Shown here: positions 1 through 8,063 of the stretch, piece by piece
Numbering within the stretch: the stretch's first letter is position 1
Layout: each line of letters starts with the position of its first letter
Assembly: GCA_026388255.1 (NCBI GenBank)
Contig: JAPLKC010000101.1
Span: 1 to 41,139, forward strand
Source of the DNA: Pseudomonadota bacterium
GTDB taxonomy: Bacteria; Desulfobacterota; Syntrophorhabdia; Syntrophorhabdales; Syntrophorhabdaceae
Length of the DNA: 41,139 nt
Reading direction: 5' to 3'
Position numbers and translations under genes: made by a program
Notes under the pieces: generated by a model
Told to the model about the DNA's origin: nothing
Databases searched by the model: none
Seen by the model: only the letters and a program-made list of their open reading frames with translations

Positions 1-54
1 CCGGGCGATCTCGAAAAAATAGAAGAGGGTCTGCGCCAAGTGCTATCGCTGTGA
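1..54 (+). CDS. C-terminal tail of a protein, possibly a MazF/PemK-type toxin (partial)
   Basis: The window opens inside an open frame of 17 codons ending at a TGA at 52-54. The visible residues read PGDLEKIEEGLRQVLSL. A C-terminus of the form 'L-x-K-I-E-x-x-L-x-x-V-L-x-L' is what many MazF/PemK family endoribonuclease toxins end with, so this may be the tail of such a toxin. The match is short and composition alone could produce it. An unrelated protein is quite possible; the upstream sequence would settle it. Confidence 0.35.
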   Translation, partial: PGDLEKIEEGLRQVLSL

Positions 55-439
55 TTCGGTACTCTCATTAAAATTATACAAAAGTATATATTTTGTCTAA
101 TGTGTTTTATAATCAGAATTCTGCGGTAACCCTCTGTTACATTAGGCCTTTCCATTAAACGTGGGGGCTATATTTATTGAAGTCGAGATTTGCTATTGGT
201 GTGTTTTTGTAGCAGCTTTTACTTGGTAATGCGCAGAAATGACCAGTGTGAAAGCTAAATTTGCAGGTTATTGGAGCCACCTACTTATCGAGCATATGGT
301 CTTTTGACTATGATCGTGAATTACGGAAAGAAATGTACGCTATGTGGGCCACAGCGCAACGAAAACAACAACCCCCCGCAACCCCTAAAAGCGATAATAT
401 CCAATCTTTATCTGTCAAATACCCAGAGCTTGTGTATTT
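55..439. other. Intergenic stretch, no gene recognised
   Basis: About 385 bases, AT-rich in its first half. The open frames at roughly 261-486 on the plus strand have no ribosome-binding site and low-complexity translations, so I do not accept them as genes. I see no clear terminator or promoter. Confidence 0.4.
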
Positions 440-988
440 CTAATCGGTTTTTATCCAGAAATGACCGGGCATATTATTCAACTTAACAAATTGCCGAATC
501 ATAGTTTTCGAAGGTTTGGCGTTAGTGAACGTTCTCCATACGACAGGCCGTTGGCACTCAGGGATACTTCTGATAATATTCTTGTATGTACTTGGTTCCC
601 AAAGTGCCGCATATTTTCGTCGTTTAAAAAAAGCATTGACTATTCTATGAAATTCCCTGTGTCCACCACAATTCATACCTGCTGCTCCAAAATCAGTTTC
701 TAATGGGTAAAGTCTACAAGGCTCAGGGCGCATTGGGTAAATTGAGCATTTTGTTCTATCATCCAAGAAGCTACAATCAATTGACGAATCCGTATACTTC
801 CCGTTGTAAGCTTCCTCGTGCAGTCTTTTAATCTCTTTCACACTTTTGCCAAGATGCATAGCGATGGCCGGTAAATCATTTACGTATATTTGCGGTGCAA
901 AGCCACGGCAACAAGAACCACACTTCTGGCATACGAATGGAACAAGAACATCATAATTTCTCAATTCTACGATTCTATATTTCTGCAT
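440..988 (-). CDS. YkgJ-family cysteine-cluster protein
   Basis: This is a 182-residue soluble protein. It shows the hallmark of the YkgJ/CxxCxxCC family (zinc- or iron-chelating): CQKCGSCC at about residues 20-27, then DC near residue 72, KC at about 81, YPMRPEPCRLYP at about 84-95, and a further Cys around 106. The function of the family is unknown; proposals include metal binding and a role linked to Fe-S or radical chemistry. The length is normal and no frameshift is visible. The start has only a weak purine-rich site upstream. It stands alone between a gene-free stretch and a divergently unrelated ATPase-like gene, so the neighbourhood adds nothing about its role. Confidence 0.75.
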   Translation of the reverse strand: MQKYRIVELRNYDVLVPFVCQKCGSCCRGFAPQIYVNDLPAIAMHLGKSVKEIKRLHEEAYNGKYTDSSIDCSFLDDRTKCSIYPMRPEPCRLYPLETDFGAAGMNCGGHREFHRIVNAFFKRRKYAALWEPSTYKNIIRSIPECQRPVVWRTFTNAKPSKTMIRQFVKLNNMPGHFWIKTD

Positions 989-1054
989 TTTTTACACCCA
1001 GGCTATAGTGAGGGATGTCCCATCATATCCGGCCATTGTTTGCCAGATCCTGCA

Positions 1055-1978
1055 TCAACGCACTGTGAGTAAATCTTGTGCTGGTATTGTCTCCACATCC
1101 TCGACCATTCTCATGTCTTCTGCTGCAATTTTGTAATTAATCACCAAATCAGGGATTTTAGTAGGTTCTTGCACACTTCCACGGATTAACTGTACTGCTG
1201 TTACATCATGCACTACACCAGGATGAATCACCCTACCTGATGCACCGTATTTATGAGAAGTTGAACCTAACGATGAAGGCAAAACAGCAAGACCAAACGA
1301 TCCATTTCCATCAAGACCATAATCAGCAATGTTGTAAGGGAAGTTAAGATTAATTTCGAGAAACGGTGATTTTGCTACTCCTCGTCCCATATTTTCTAAC
1401 GCTACTATAACCCTAAAATTAAGATCATCCCCTACACGTGCCAGAATCTTTGTCTTAAACACCAATTTAGGTTTTTTCCTTCTTCCAAACATGTCTTCGA
1501 TATCAAAGTGCTCCATAACATAGAAGCTGTCACCACTCCTCTTGAAATATCTGTTCTCTCCAAGTTTGGCCATATGAGGGCCAGAGTCACTCCATGGAAT
1601 CAAGGTAACTCCAAATCCCTTATCTCCTGAAGAAGGAATTTTTTTATGAAGCACACCCTCAACTAAAGGATCAGCAGCGTCACCCGTATATGTGTTGAGC
1701 TTTGACAAAAGGAGAGATAGGTTTTCAATTTCAATCTTGCCGCACGCAACGTCTACAGCACCTTTTTTCCTTGCATCAACACCCCAAACTATAATACCCC
1801 CTTCAGAATTGGCAAAACCAGAAAGTGCAATAGCAAGATTTTTTCGGTCATCTTTTTGAGCAAACTCTTCATTTGTGAGCAACTTAAAATCAAGAAACAA
1901 ATTCTCTTCTTGTCCTTCTCGTATGTAATTTTCTATTGTATTAAGGTTTATATCATTATATGTTCTGAAGATATCCAT
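1055..1978 (-). CDS. AlbA_2 (Schlafen-type) domain protein
   Basis: This is a 307-residue protein whose N-terminal half (about residues 12-150) fits the AlbA_2/Schlafen AlbA-like domain: an acidic FLDFKLL strand, then a GFANSEGGIIVWGV stretch at about 54-67, as in the conserved 'FANtxGGxlxxGV' motif. In this family that fold is usually described as putative nucleic-acid or ATP binding. The C-terminal half looks like a beta-rich domain I do not recognise. An AGGAG site lies 9 bases before the ATG. Such proteins occur as solitary accessory genes and in defence islands. Here it sits next to an IS element, so horizontal acquisition is plausible. No catalytic role can be assigned from the sequence. 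Confidence 0.7.
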   Translation of the reverse strand: MDIFRTYNDINLNTIENYIREGQEENLFLDFKLLTNEEFAQKDDRKNLAIALSGFANSEGGIIVWGVDARKKGAVDVACGKIEIENLSLLLSKLNTYTGDAADPLVEGVLHKKIPSSGDKGFGVTLIPWSDSGPHMAKLGENRYFKRSGDSFYVMEHFDIEDMFGRRKKPKLVFKTKILARVGDDLNFRVIVALENMGRGVAKSPFLEINLNFPYNIADYGLDGNGSFGLAVLPSSLGSTSHKYGASGRVIHPGVVHDVTAVQLIRGSVQEPTKIPDLVINYKIAAEDMRMVEDVETIPAQDLLTVR

Positions 1979-2114
1979 AGTTTATTACTCCTGTGATTTA
2001 TCCATTTTCCTGCAACACTGATTATTTTACAAGGAAAAAAATATACTTACTAAATTACCTAATACCAATCGAAATGTTGCACACTAAAAAAGAATAACAA
2101 AAACAACATTCCAG

Positions 2115-3299
2115 TCAACTATATTTAATTCCTCCTTCAACAAAATATGTTTTTCTGCTAAGCATGACAAACATGATGCGTATAAGTTTATGCGCTGTTG
2201 CAAGGACCGCTTTTTTATAAGGTAGACCTTCCTTTCTCCTTTTATAGAAGTAGGTCCTGAAGAGTTCATTATTGATAATAACTTTTGTTGCCATGAGCCA
2301 GATAACTCTTCTTAAGTGCCGGTTTCCTCTTTTACTGATCCTGCTTTTCCCTTCATACTTGCCTGATTGATAGGTTGAAGGATCAAGGCCTGAGGCAGCG
2401 ATCAGCTTCTTGTCATTCTCGAATATCTCTACTCTTCCTCCCATCTCAATGAGGAAGTTTACGGCGGTATTCTCTCCTATCCCCTTCATAGAGCATAGGA
2501 TCTCCATATCCTGCTTCATCCTTTCGTTTAAGAGGCTCATGAGCAGTTTTGTTACTTCTTTCGTCTGTTCCTGCACATGAATAAGGAGCGAGGTTTCCTG
2601 TCTCAAGGCAAGTTCTTTTGCGGGACTTTCTACGCCAACAGATGCTGCGGCTGCTTCCATAATTGTTTTTATGGAAGCATGGGATTTCTGACCACGCGAC
2701 CTGGTTATCAATATGTCGGCAACATCCGTATAGCCTGCCTTTCTTAAGGCATGGGCGGAAGGATACTCGGCCAACAAACGGAGGGCCGATTTTGTAAAGA
2801 CTCCGATGATTTGTTCAAGCTCGGGGAATATGACAGAGAGAAGTCTCTTCATATCTGCCTTCAGAGAGGTTACATGATCGGCAAGTTTTTCTCTCCTCCT
2901 GGCAAGGTCCTTAAGTTCTGTTGCCAGATAATCGGGTGTCTGTGCAGATAAGGTCTCTTGTTCTCGCATGAGAAACTGGGCAATAGTAAGGGCATCCTTC
3001 TTGTCTGTCTTTGTTTTCCTCAGAAACCGTTTTGAGAACCCATTGATAAGAAGAGGATTGATAACAACAACCCTGTAGCCGTTTGCGGTAAGATAAGAAA
3101 AAAGAGCAATGTGGTAAGAAGCGGTGGATTCCATGCCCAGAAGAAGTGATTCCTTATCTGTTGGCAAACAAAGGGTAAGTTTCTCAAATCCCTCACGGTC
3201 CATTATACAGGCCAGAGAGAATACTTTTTCTCCTTGCTCTCCTACGCCGCAGGCATCAAACTTTTCTTTCGATACATCGATTCCAACAAAGCAATTCAT
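2115..3299 (-). CDS. IS110-family transposase (DEDD recombinase)
   Basis: This 394-residue transposase acts on DNA of its own IS element, and in the family target choice is guided by an element-encoded RNA. The RuvC-like N-terminal domain starts with FVGIDVSKEKFDACG (first Asp), followed by MESTASYH (Glu) and KTDKKDALTIAQ (the paired Asp residues). The C-terminal Transposase_20 domain has GIGENTAVNFL and GLDPSTYQSGKYEGKSRIS, including the catalytic-serine region, then KRGNRHLRRVIW. The frame is open back to 3389, but the ATG at 3299 has an AGGAGGT site six bases upstream and begins exactly at the conserved motif, so I use it. The gene looks complete, hence the element may still be active. Confidence 0.93.
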   Translation of the reverse strand: MNCFVGIDVSKEKFDACGVGEQGEKVFSLACIMDREGFEKLTLCLPTDKESLLLGMESTASYHIALFSYLTANGYRVVVINPLLINGFSKRFLRKTKTDKKDALTIAQFLMREQETLSAQTPDYLATELKDLARRREKLADHVTSLKADMKRLLSVIFPELEQIIGVFTKSALRLLAEYPSAHALRKAGYTDVADILITRSRGQKSHASIKTIMEAAAASVGVESPAKELALRQETSLLIHVQEQTKEVTKLLMSLLNERMKQDMEILCSMKGIGENTAVNFLIEMGGRVEIFENDKKLIAASGLDPSTYQSGKYEGKSRISKRGNRHLRRVIWLMATKVIINNELFRTYFYKRRKEGLPYKKAVLATAHKLIRIMFVMLSRKTYFVEGGIKYS

Positions 3300-3399
3300 A
3301 TCACGTACCTCCTGTGGTAATATATGAAAAACAGGGTTGCCTCCGGCCAATCCTCCTGTAATGACAAGGGCTCTTAAAGGCCCAATCAACTTATCATGG

Positions 3400-3476
3400 C
3401 TCCAAGAGGCAGGGAACAGACTGAAAATAAGGGTTCGGCGACCCAGGAAGTTGTAAGTCCCCCTGCTTCTCTTGGG
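3400..3476 (-). ncRNA. Candidate bridge RNA (target-guide RNA) of the IS110 element
   Basis: Upstream of the transposase, a 13-base arm at 3402-3414 pairs with 3461-3475 (one extra base), enclosing a smaller hairpin with GGGT/ACCC arms at 3431-3434 and 3441-3444. A long stem with an internal hairpin or loop in the non-coding end of an IS110 element is what bridge RNAs look like. I see the pairing in the DNA; transcription and guide function are inferred from the family. The true RNA limits are probably wider than those given. Confidence 0.4.
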
Positions 3477-3700
3477 GCAAATCTTACCTGTTTACAAGAT
3501 ACTTATACAATAATTAATGGTAGGAGGGAGTTGTCAGTGTATTAGGCAAAAACCGCGCAGCGCGCATTTCCGGAAGTTATCGAGCGGTTATGGATGTCAT
3601 CTTCCCCCATTCCGTTTCGGGTACAGCCTTCCCTGCTACCCCTAAGGGCGTGGCCATGGATTGCCTATTTCGGATATCGGATTTATGATATCATTCACAA

Positions 3701-3865
3701 AAACCCGCATCTTTTAAAACCCGTACCTCGTATCTCGTATCTCGTAAAACCCGTATCTCGTTTTTCCCATTTTATGGTTTTTATCTTTTAACGCTTCACG
3801 AACGACGCTTCACGTCAGTTTCCTTTGCGCCTGTCCTCGCTTGCGGGGGCTTCACGCTTCACGGG
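3701..3865. repeat. Short word-like tandem repeats
   Basis: Two groups of near-tandem short words sit here: CGTATCT repeated around 3731-3760 with CGTAAAACC variants, and CGCTTCACG/GACGCTTCACG units around 3791-3865. The unit is about 7-9 bases and drifts. It is not a CRISPR: there are no spacers of constant length. They lie between the IS element and the parB gene and may mark slippage-prone decayed DNA. Confidence 0.6.
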
Positions 3866-3868
3866 TTT

Positions 3869-4822
3869 TTATACTTGTGGCAGCCTTTTCTTGCCGTATG
3901 GGATCATAGGCGCTTGCTGTTGAACATAATCACAGAAAACCTGTAACTCATAGAGGAGTTTTTCAACGTCTTCCCGTACATAAGTTCCAAGACCCTTCTC
4001 AAAGATTGTTTTTATGGATAAAATTTCTTTAACCTGTTTCTTCACGGGTATGGGCTTTGTGTTGACAGGGTCAGGCTTCACTTTTTTATATGCGGTGAGC
4101 ATTCTTTCCAGAGCGATATAAGTAACCGGCGTTTTCAAAATGTCGGTAAATATTTTCATACGATCAGGACATTCCATGTTAGCCGCAAAAAGATATCCCT
4201 GGGAAAGAGGGAGATTTCCTGACCTGATTTCGGCCTGAATCTCAGGAGGGAGTTTTAAAAGTGATAGCCCGTTAAACAGCGTCCGTATTGACTTTCCGGA
4301 GATTTCAAGAATTGCAGCAAATGTTGCTGCAATTTCCTCTGATACCGAGTCAGGTCTCCTCATGATATTCAAAAGCTCGTTCATAACTCCGTCCAAATCA
4401 TACCCATTGCCTGCCCTCGAGTGATCTTGTCGGGGGTCCGGATTTTTCGCCTGAATATAGGCAAGAATTCCTTTCGCCTGATCTATGGGATTTAAGTCTT
4501 CACGCTGCAAGTTTTCCACTAACTGGTACGCCAGGATTTCATCTTTTTGGGTGACTGTATTGATGATACGTGCCGGAATGGATTCTGAGCCCAGCTTTTG
4601 TGTTGCCAGATAGCGGCGTTCCCCGCAGAGGAGGAGATATTTACCGTCTTTCGGTGTTACAAGGACAGGCTCCAAGACACCACGGTCTTTAATAGATTCC
4701 ATAAGCGCTTTGAAAGAATCACTTTCCATATCAATGCCTGACCGAATCTGTTCTTCCACTGTAATGCTTTCTAAAGACAGGTACATGAATTCCGGACTTT
4801 CCATTGTTTTCTTTGTTGCCAT
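3869..4822 (-). CDS. ParB/Spo0J-family protein, solitary
   Basis: This 317-residue protein belongs to the ParB/RepB/Spo0J family, which binds centromere-like parS sites and hydrolyses CTP to slide on DNA. The N-terminal ParB nuclease-like domain is at about residues 14-110, with CGERRYLATQKLG (the GERR box, Arg69-Arg70) and the ENLQREDLNPIDQAKG box at about 103-118. A central helix-turn-helix-rich region follows, around 170-235. There is no parA next to it and no parS-like palindrome that I noticed, so it is more likely from a plasmid or integrative element, or a regulatory ParB-like protein, than the chromosomal ParB. A decayed second copy of part of this gene lies at 38291-38404. Confidence 0.85.
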   Translation of the reverse strand: MATKKTMESPEFMYLSLESITVEEQIRSGIDMESDSFKALMESIKDRGVLEPVLVTPKDGKYLLLCGERRYLATQKLGSESIPARIINTVTQKDEILAYQLVENLQREDLNPIDQAKGILAYIQAKNPDPRQDHSRAGNGYDLDGVMNELLNIMRRPDSVSEEIAATFAAILEISGKSIRTLFNGLSLLKLPPEIQAEIRSGNLPLSQGYLFAANMECPDRMKIFTDILKTPVTYIALERMLTAYKKVKPDPVNTKPIPVKKQVKEILSIKTIFEKGLGTYVREDVEKLLYELQVFCDYVQQQAPMIPYGKKRLPQV

Positions 4823-4953
4823 CGTATCCCCCTATATTTGAATTAGTGAAGCATAAACCCATAACCTATAACCCGTAACATTGTCTTTTGAATGCCCCTT
4901 GATGTTGTTCTTTATTGTAACCAATACTATAAATCTGTCAAGTTTATTTTATA

Positions 4954-5338
4954 TCAGGTCGCCCTCATGTTGATCAACGCTACCCTCGCGATTAAACCTT
5001 CGCGCACATCTTTGTTGTACCTGCCCTCGCTTGACAGGGGACTGCGTCCCTTGCTGGCGTCCTCCTCGCACTCAGTAAAAGCGATAATTTTTTCTTCAGC
5101 AGTGAGATGTACGGGTATTTCAGCGTATAAGGGGTTGCTTTTCTTCCTTAGGTTGCAGCACAGGTGGTAGTAGAGGGGTAAAAGAACCGGTAGGGGATAT
5201 GATAAAAGATTTGATGCCGCCTTCAATGTTCACTCTTGTCCCTTGCGGATCACGGGGGTTAAACAGATAGCCTTTACCTGTTTTATCTGTAAAAAACAGG
5301 GTTTCTGTTATGCCACCCCGGATTAAGGAAACAATCAT
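4954..5338 (-). pseudogene. Possible frameshifted hypothetical gene
   Basis: Two overlapping minus-strand frames share this stretch. One (5120-5338) encodes a sequence starting MIVSLIRGGITETLFFTDK; the other (4954-5226) ends with an acidic, well-behaved stretch containing HLTAEEKIIAFTECEEDA. Joining them by one frameshift inside 5120-5226 would give a single protein of about 120 residues. I recognise no family. It could equally be two unrelated chance frames, and no strong ribosome-binding site precedes 5338. It is reported because the combined reading looks more protein-like than either alone. Confidence 0.25.
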
Positions 5339-5436
5339 ATGCTTTACAACTTCGTTAGAAGTGAACCGGTACAGTCGAGGATAAAGACTTGAGCCCGTAT
5401 ATCACTTATAATAAATATTCATCCTGAGTTTTCGTT

Positions 5437-5982
5437 TTATTTCGAAGTAGGACTTTTGATTTCTTTTATCTTACCATTCATGGTGCATTCATAGTACTTT
5501 TCAAATGCTTCAGGATTATTGTCTCTTTGTCCCCAAGCTTTAAAATACAAATTATTCTGATTGCGCCATTCAAGAATTTCAAAATAAATCTGATTTTGTC
5601 TAATGAATTTGAATTTATTTGAGGAACGGGCAAATACTTCCTGTATGTGTATGGTTCCATTCGGTCGATCAGGGAAGTAGATTGCAATATCCGTGGTATT
5701 AATGCCATTCCAATCGGTAATAGCCACTGCATTACCGTCGGGAGCCCAGAAAACATCAGCCTTTTGGTCTAAAGCCTGTAATTCTCTCTTCTCCGCAGTG
5801 CGAAGATTTTTCAAAAATAGCCGATGTAACGTGTCTCCTGAAAATGGTTTTTGCAACTCAATTGAATAACGTCCGGTAGGGTCTGTTGAATATTCGGGTC
5901 CTGGAAAACTTACCTTGTCAGCCGAAAAAGCACCTGAGGCAAAAAAAACTAATACCACAATAAAAACTGACATTTTTTTCAT
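5437..5982 (-). CDS. Small exported protein of unknown function
   Basis: This 181-residue protein begins MKKMSVFIVVLVFFASGAFSADK: a short basic N-terminus, a hydrophobic core and an AFSA-type signal peptidase I site near residue 20, so it is probably periplasmic. The rest is beta-rich, with segments like DPTGRYSIELQKP, KADVFWAPDGNAVAITDWNG and NNLYFKAWGQRD that recall single blades of TolB/WD40-like beta-propeller repeats ('WSPDGxxIA'). It is too short to be a whole propeller. No partner genes are adjacent. The function is unknown. Confidence 0.6.
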   Translation of the reverse strand: MKKMSVFIVVLVFFASGAFSADKVSFPGPEYSTDPTGRYSIELQKPFSGDTLHRLFLKNLRTAEKRELQALDQKADVFWAPDGNAVAITDWNGINTTDIAIYFPDRPNGTIHIQEVFARSSNKFKFIRQNQIYFEILEWRNQNNLYFKAWGQRDNNPEAFEKYYECTMNGKIKEIKSPTSK

Positions 5983-6298
5983 ATCACTATCTCCTCAGTA
6001 GGGATTTAAAACTAAGCATCTGCAAGCGGATACCCGGCGGGGCCTCTGAAAGGGCAGTCGCAAGCTTTCCCGCCCTTCTCATAGTCCGATAACCGGGAGT
6101 CTGCGAACATATCCACCATTCATTCCCGCTCACAGAGCGACGCATTCCGGCGTTTTTCGTAAACCTTGTACCCGCTTGCAGGTCGCACCCATAGCTTCTT
6201 TTCAGCCAATCGAATTTGTTACTGAAAAAAACAAAAGGGGCTGGCTGCTATTACTATTTTATTGCCGTTATCGTTTTCTGCCGGCCTGTAACAGGATT
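5983..6298. other. Intergenic stretch with one separated inverted repeat
   Basis: No gene is recognised in these 316 bases. A perfect 10-base inverted repeat occurs at 6020-6029 and 6172-6181, about 140 bases apart. The spacing is large enough that this may be chance or a remnant of an insertion. Confidence 0.3.
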
Positions 6299-6871
6299 TT
6301 ACGGCAGCAGCCGGTAAGGCAGCGCACGCTTTGCCCATTCGCTCTCTTTGTAATCTGTGTTCAGTTTTTCATAAGCCTGCTTCAGCGGTTTTGGATCACG
6401 AGTATGTTTATAGCCGCAGACGCCTCGCAGAAAGACTGCTTCCGGGGCAGACCCGCTTTTTGCAAATCCGGAAATAATTTTTTCAAGATTGTCGAGCGCT
6501 TCAGGAAAACGGTCAAGCTCGTAGCAGGTCTTTGCAACACCAAGCAATACTGATGGAATCAATTCGTCGGAAGGCAAAAAACCGACATTTCTGTGATGTT
6601 CTTTTCCATTTTCATCGATAAAGACAAGCGTGGGCGTCCACTTTATGTTGAAATCGGTCGCATAAGGTTCTGAATCGAAGGGTATTCTAAGCGGAATAAC
6701 ATTCTTTGTAATACATTCTACAACATTGGCGTCAGGATACGTAACTGCATCCATTTGTTGACAGCCGATTCAGCCGGGATTAAAAAAGTCGATCAGGACA
6801 GGCTTTTTTTCGGCTTTTGCGCTTGTCAATGCCATTGAAAAATCGGTTTCCCATTGGATTGTTTTCGACAT
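6299..6871 (-). CDS. Thioredoxin-fold selenoprotein with UxxC motif plus TPR-like tail
   Basis: This is a 190-residue protein if the in-frame TGA at 6770-6772 is read as selenocysteine. The ATG at 6871 has an almost perfect AAAGGAGG site five bases away. Codons 1-33 lead into the thioredoxin strand VLIDFFNPG, then U34-I-G-C37 exactly where thioredoxins have CxxC, and the same frame continues with QQMDAVTYPD, the cis-Pro loop KWTPTLVFID and a helical TPR-like tail (about residues 110-190). A 6-base-pair hairpin follows the UGA at bSECIS distance. A conventional start at the Met codon 6754 would lack the active site and the ribosome-binding site. It is probably a cytoplasmic thiol/selenol oxidoreductase; no signal peptide is seen. 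The partner is unknown. Confidence 0.85.
6735..6772 (-). promoter_or_regulatory. Sec codon and candidate bacterial SECIS hairpin
   Basis: UGA is at 6772-6770. After 17 bases, GGATGC (6752-6747) and GTATCC (6740-6735) form a 6-pair stem around the loop AGTTAC, with a G at loop position 2. The loop starts 23 bases after the UGA, inside the 16-37 base range known for bacterial SECIS elements. I paired it by eye and did not compute an energy. Confidence 0.55.
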
Positions 6872-7009
6872 AATAACCTCCTTTAAGTTTTTTATATTAT
6901 AGGCATGATTTCCAGAAATAGGAAGATGCGTTTATTTACCATAGGAGCAGCGATAATTTTTTTAGGATGACGAAGCCAACGATGATAGCGCTTTGATTTG
7001 GGATTGGAA

Positions 7010-7915
7010 TTATTTCAGGAACAACGACAGCACTTCGGGCTTATCAAAAAGTCTGAGAAATGCCCAGGCCGGAGGAGAAAGGTCCTTGCGATTCCTGTAT
7101 CCGATCCCGAATCCCAATGTTGGAGATCCTTCAAGGATACGGACCGGTTTCAATGTGCCTTGCTTAAGCTCCTCCTCTACTGCATCTCTTTCAAAGAAGC
7201 TTACCCCGTTATCCTGTTGTACAAACTCCTTGAGAAGGACAAGGCTTGATGATTCCATTGCAACCAAGGGGATCACCTTAAATTTTCGCAGATATTCAAG
7301 CACGACTTCTCTCACAGCAGAACCTTCTCGTCTCAGAATTAAAGGGATTTCCGATAGTTGCATCACTGAAATTTCCGAGCCTGGCAGGTGGACACTATTC
7401 GGCGAGGCAACGAGAATTACCTCATATTTCCATATGATTTTAACTTTCAGCCTGCTATTATTCGGTTTATATCGGATAACTGCCAGTTCGTTTCGATGAT
7501 CCTCTATGCTTTTAACCATTTCTGCGTTGGATGCCTGGTCAATGATGATCCTGATACCCGGATAGGTTTTCTTAAAAGCTGCAATCAAGGGCATTAGTCG
7601 TTTCAACGGTGTTTCGGGGCACCCTATACGTAATTCTCCCGACTTGCCGGTGGACAAATCCTCGAGAAAACCTTCCAATTCGCGAATCTCTTGAAAAATC
7701 CTGCCTGCCCTTTTGAATACAATCTCTCCGGCATGTGTCAATTGAATAGAGTTTCCGTCCCGGACAAGAAGCCTTATGCCTATTGCTTCCTCAAGTTGTT
7801 TTACCTGCATGGTAATAGCAGGTGGTGTAACCATCAACTCATGGGCGGCCTTTGTAATACTTTTCAATTTTGCAGCAGTATAAAACGCCCTCAACTGGTT
7901 CATATTGAGAATCAT
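7010..7915 (-). CDS. LysR-family transcriptional regulator
   Basis: This is a 301-residue LysR-type regulator. The N-terminal winged helix-turn-helix (about residues 5-65) has LRAFYTAAKLKSITKAAHEL and ITMQVKQLEEAIGIRLLVRDG. The rest is the usual periplasmic-binding-protein-like effector domain (about 95-300). A GAGGGG site lies five bases before the ATG. It is divergent from the UPF0261 gene at 8064 with a 148-base shared control region, the typical LysR arrangement, so it probably controls that gene and its own expression. The effector is unknown, but the RIGCPETPL start of the effector domain is canonical. Similar regulators (CysB/CbbR-like) respond to small metabolites; nothing here picks one. 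Confidence 0.9.
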   Translation of the reverse strand: MILNMNQLRAFYTAAKLKSITKAAHELMVTPPAITMQVKQLEEAIGIRLLVRDGNSIQLTHAGEIVFKRAGRIFQEIRELEGFLEDLSTGKSGELRIGCPETPLKRLMPLIAAFKKTYPGIRIIIDQASNAEMVKSIEDHRNELAVIRYKPNNSRLKVKIIWKYEVILVASPNSVHLPGSEISVMQLSEIPLILRREGSAVREVVLEYLRKFKVIPLVAMESSSLVLLKEFVQQDNGVSFFERDAVEEELKQGTLKPVRILEGSPTLGFGIGYRNRKDLSPPAWAFLRLFDKPEVLSLFLK

Positions 7916-7971
7916 GATAGCCCCTCATATTCCTATTCAGTTATCCTTAATTGTTATTAAATCTTTTTTGC

Positions 7972-8000
7972 TTGAATTGTCAATACCTAAAGACTATAAG
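7972..8000 (+). promoter_or_regulatory. Predicted sigma70-type promoter of the UPF0261 gene
   Basis: TTGAAT at 7972-7977 and TATAAG at 7995-8000 are separated by 17 bases and point toward the gene at 8064. It lies in the shared region with the divergent LysR gene, whose product may bind here. Confidence 0.5.
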
Positions 8001-8063
8001 TTTTAATGAGGGAAGAGGGCTCTTAAGCAGTCTTTTGATTACCTCAAAAAGAGGAGAGTAAAG

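Larger units (their letters stand above)
2115..3590 (-). mobile_element. IS110-type insertion sequence (ends approximate)
   Basis: The element comprises the transposase gene and about 290 bases of structured non-coding DNA on its 5' side. IS110 elements lack long terminal inverted repeats, so I could not fix the ends; both limits are approximate and the true element may extend some tens of bases below 2115. The placement of the long non-coding region upstream of the transposase is that of the IS110 group rather than the IS1111 group. Confidence 0.6.

Noticed and set aside
3701-3865. CRISPR array
   Set aside because: The words are 7-9 bases long, drifting and adjacent without spacers; no cas genes are near.
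5120-5122. TGA here as a third selenocysteine codon
   Set aside because: The frame after the TGA meets another stop within eight codons and no redox or enzyme motif surrounds it.
6020-6181. Ten-base inverted repeat as an integron attC or IS end
   Set aside because: The core motifs of attC are missing and there is no gene between the arms; the spacing of about 140 bases makes chance likely.
6176-6553. Plus-strand frame of 125 codons
   Set aside because: It is antisense to the selenoprotein gene, which has the better motifs and ribosome-binding site.
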